Origin: Bacilli bacterium
GTDB lineage: Bacteria > Bacillota_I > Bacilli_A > RFN20 > CAG-826
Assembly: GCA_035326105.1 (NCBI GenBank)
Contig: DAOKYO010000001.1
Coordinates: 124,001-188,000, forward strand
Direction of reading: 5' to 3'
Length of the DNA stretch: 64,000 bases
Shown here: piece after piece, positions 63,370 through 64,000 of the stretch
Position numbering within the stretch: the stretch's first letter is position 1
Layout of the letters: every line of letters starts with the position of its first letter
Translations under genes and position numbers: made by a program
The notes under the pieces: generated by a model
Database searches by the model: none
What the model saw: only the letters and a program-made list of their open reading frames with translations
What the model was told of the DNA's origin: nothing

Positions 63370-64000
63370 TTAACAATTGAACACCTCCCGGTATTGTTTT
63401 GGAGTCAGATAGTTTAAAGAGTAGGCTGGTCGTTGCTCATTGAAATACGTCAGGTATTCTTTGATGAACACCTCGACGTCCTCTGTTTCTTTGATATGAA
63501 AATCAGTGAACATTTCGGTTTTAATCCACCCATTGATTGATTCCATCGCCCCGTTATCTGTTGGAGTTCCTGCTCGCGATATTGAATGAATGATATTATA
63601 TAAGGGAAGCAGCTCGTTGAAGCTCTTCGAGGAATAGACGGAACCTTGGTCTGTATGCAGTACAAGTTTGAGATCCTGATATTCCTTTTTCTTTTCGATT
63701 AACCGTCTTAGTCCATCCATATATGTCTCACGGTCACCCTTCTTGGAAGAAAGACCATAACCAACGATTTCGTTGTTCCATAGATCCATATATAAGGTCA
63801 ACTCGTAATAGACTCCTTTGACATAGAACGCTGTCATATCCGAGGCGATGCATTCCATCCTTGAATTGACGTTTAATCCGGCCGCTAAAAGGTTGGGATA
63901 TAACTTGAATGAATCCCCTGGCTTCTTGTATCGATAATGCTTGGAAACGCTGACGACCCCAGCATTTTTACAACACCAATGGGCATATTGGTTTGATATT
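63370..64000 (-). mobile_element. IS3-family transposase OrfB (5' end outside window)
   Basis: 210 residues to the right edge; the frame is open back to 64000 (HWCCKNAGVVSVSKHYRYKKPG), so the ATG at 63858 is internal. Catalytic triad: Asp in ASDMTAF, Asp in LHTDQGSVY, Glu in NGAMESINGWIK, typical of IS150/IS3 group rve domains. The HTH/OrfA part would lie to the right. Confidence 0.92.

Noticed and set aside
59738..64000. Duplicated ssrA 3' end marking an island boundary (attR)
   Set aside because: Looked for the CGGAGTTCGACTCTCCG core and did not find it; it could lie beyond the window.
1..64000. CRISPR array
   Set aside because: No series of short regularly spaced repeats found; the only direct repeats are the two-copy regulatory pairs.
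1..64000. Use of UGA as tryptophan
   Set aside because: Several genes (pgmB, atpG, GH65) end at UGA and conserved Trp are encoded by UGG.

Overview
The window looks like a chromosome segment from a low-to-moderate GC, single-membrane (monoderm) bacterium, most likely a Bacillota/Mycoplasmatota lineage near the Acholeplasma/Izemoplasma/Erysipelotrichia branches. The evidence is strong AGGAGG-type ribosome sites, lipobox lipoproteins, no outer-membrane genes, a pyrophosphate-type phosphofructokinase, a short tmRNA, and many UGA stops, so the standard code is used. No rRNA, tRNA or CRISPR array is seen.

Region 1 (1-22.6 kb) starts with a cut-off aldehyde dehydrogenase and a nitroreductase. It then holds a large reverse-strand glycan locus: an ABC importer (binding lipoprotein and two permeases, no ATPase), two GH65 phosphorylases, beta-phosphoglucomutase, two beta-helix glycoside-hydrolase-like lipoproteins and a very modular lipoprotein. 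A YesM/YesN two-component system and a kinase-less sensor lie beside it. Two promoters in the locus carry the same 21-bp-spaced direct repeat at exactly the same distance from TATAAT, a good candidate for the YesN operator. A PPi-PFK with a perfect cre site closes the region. The logic is capture and cleavage of a glucan outside, import of oligosaccharides, phosphorolysis to glucose and beta-glucose-1-phosphate, and entry into glycolysis.

Region 2 (22.6-42.9 kb) holds the complete F-type ATP synthase operon (I-B-E-F-H-A-G-D-C), whose c subunit has a two-carboxylate ion site. It continues with glyA, a glycerophosphodiesterase, a GPH-like transporter with a HAD phosphatase, a uridine kinase/deoxynucleoside kinase cluster, a lipase-like protein, a FAD dehydrogenase and a surface protein with Ig-like and lamin-tail domains.

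Region 3 (42.9-57.3 kb) holds a carboxyethylornithine-synthase-like enzyme, a four-gene acyltransferase/glycosyltransferase operon probably making a membrane glycolipid, DegV, a DUF2156-like/Eis-like fusion, a clear heliorhodopsin (Schiff-base Lys246, counterion Glu111), CTP synthase with a GGGC-start leader, a Cof-type phosphatase and thymidine kinase.

Region 4 (57.3-64 kb) is AT-rich accessory DNA around the tmRNA gene ssrA: a serine recombinase upstream, and downstream a compact set of a PD-(D/E)XK nuclease-like gene, a Pol-beta-type nucleotidyltransferase and an Abi_2/HEPN-like gene, then decaying genes and an IS3-family element running off the right edge. The nucleotidyltransferase/HEPN/nuclease set is the best candidate for an undescribed defence or toxin-antitoxin-like system; the heliorhodopsin is the most striking single gene.
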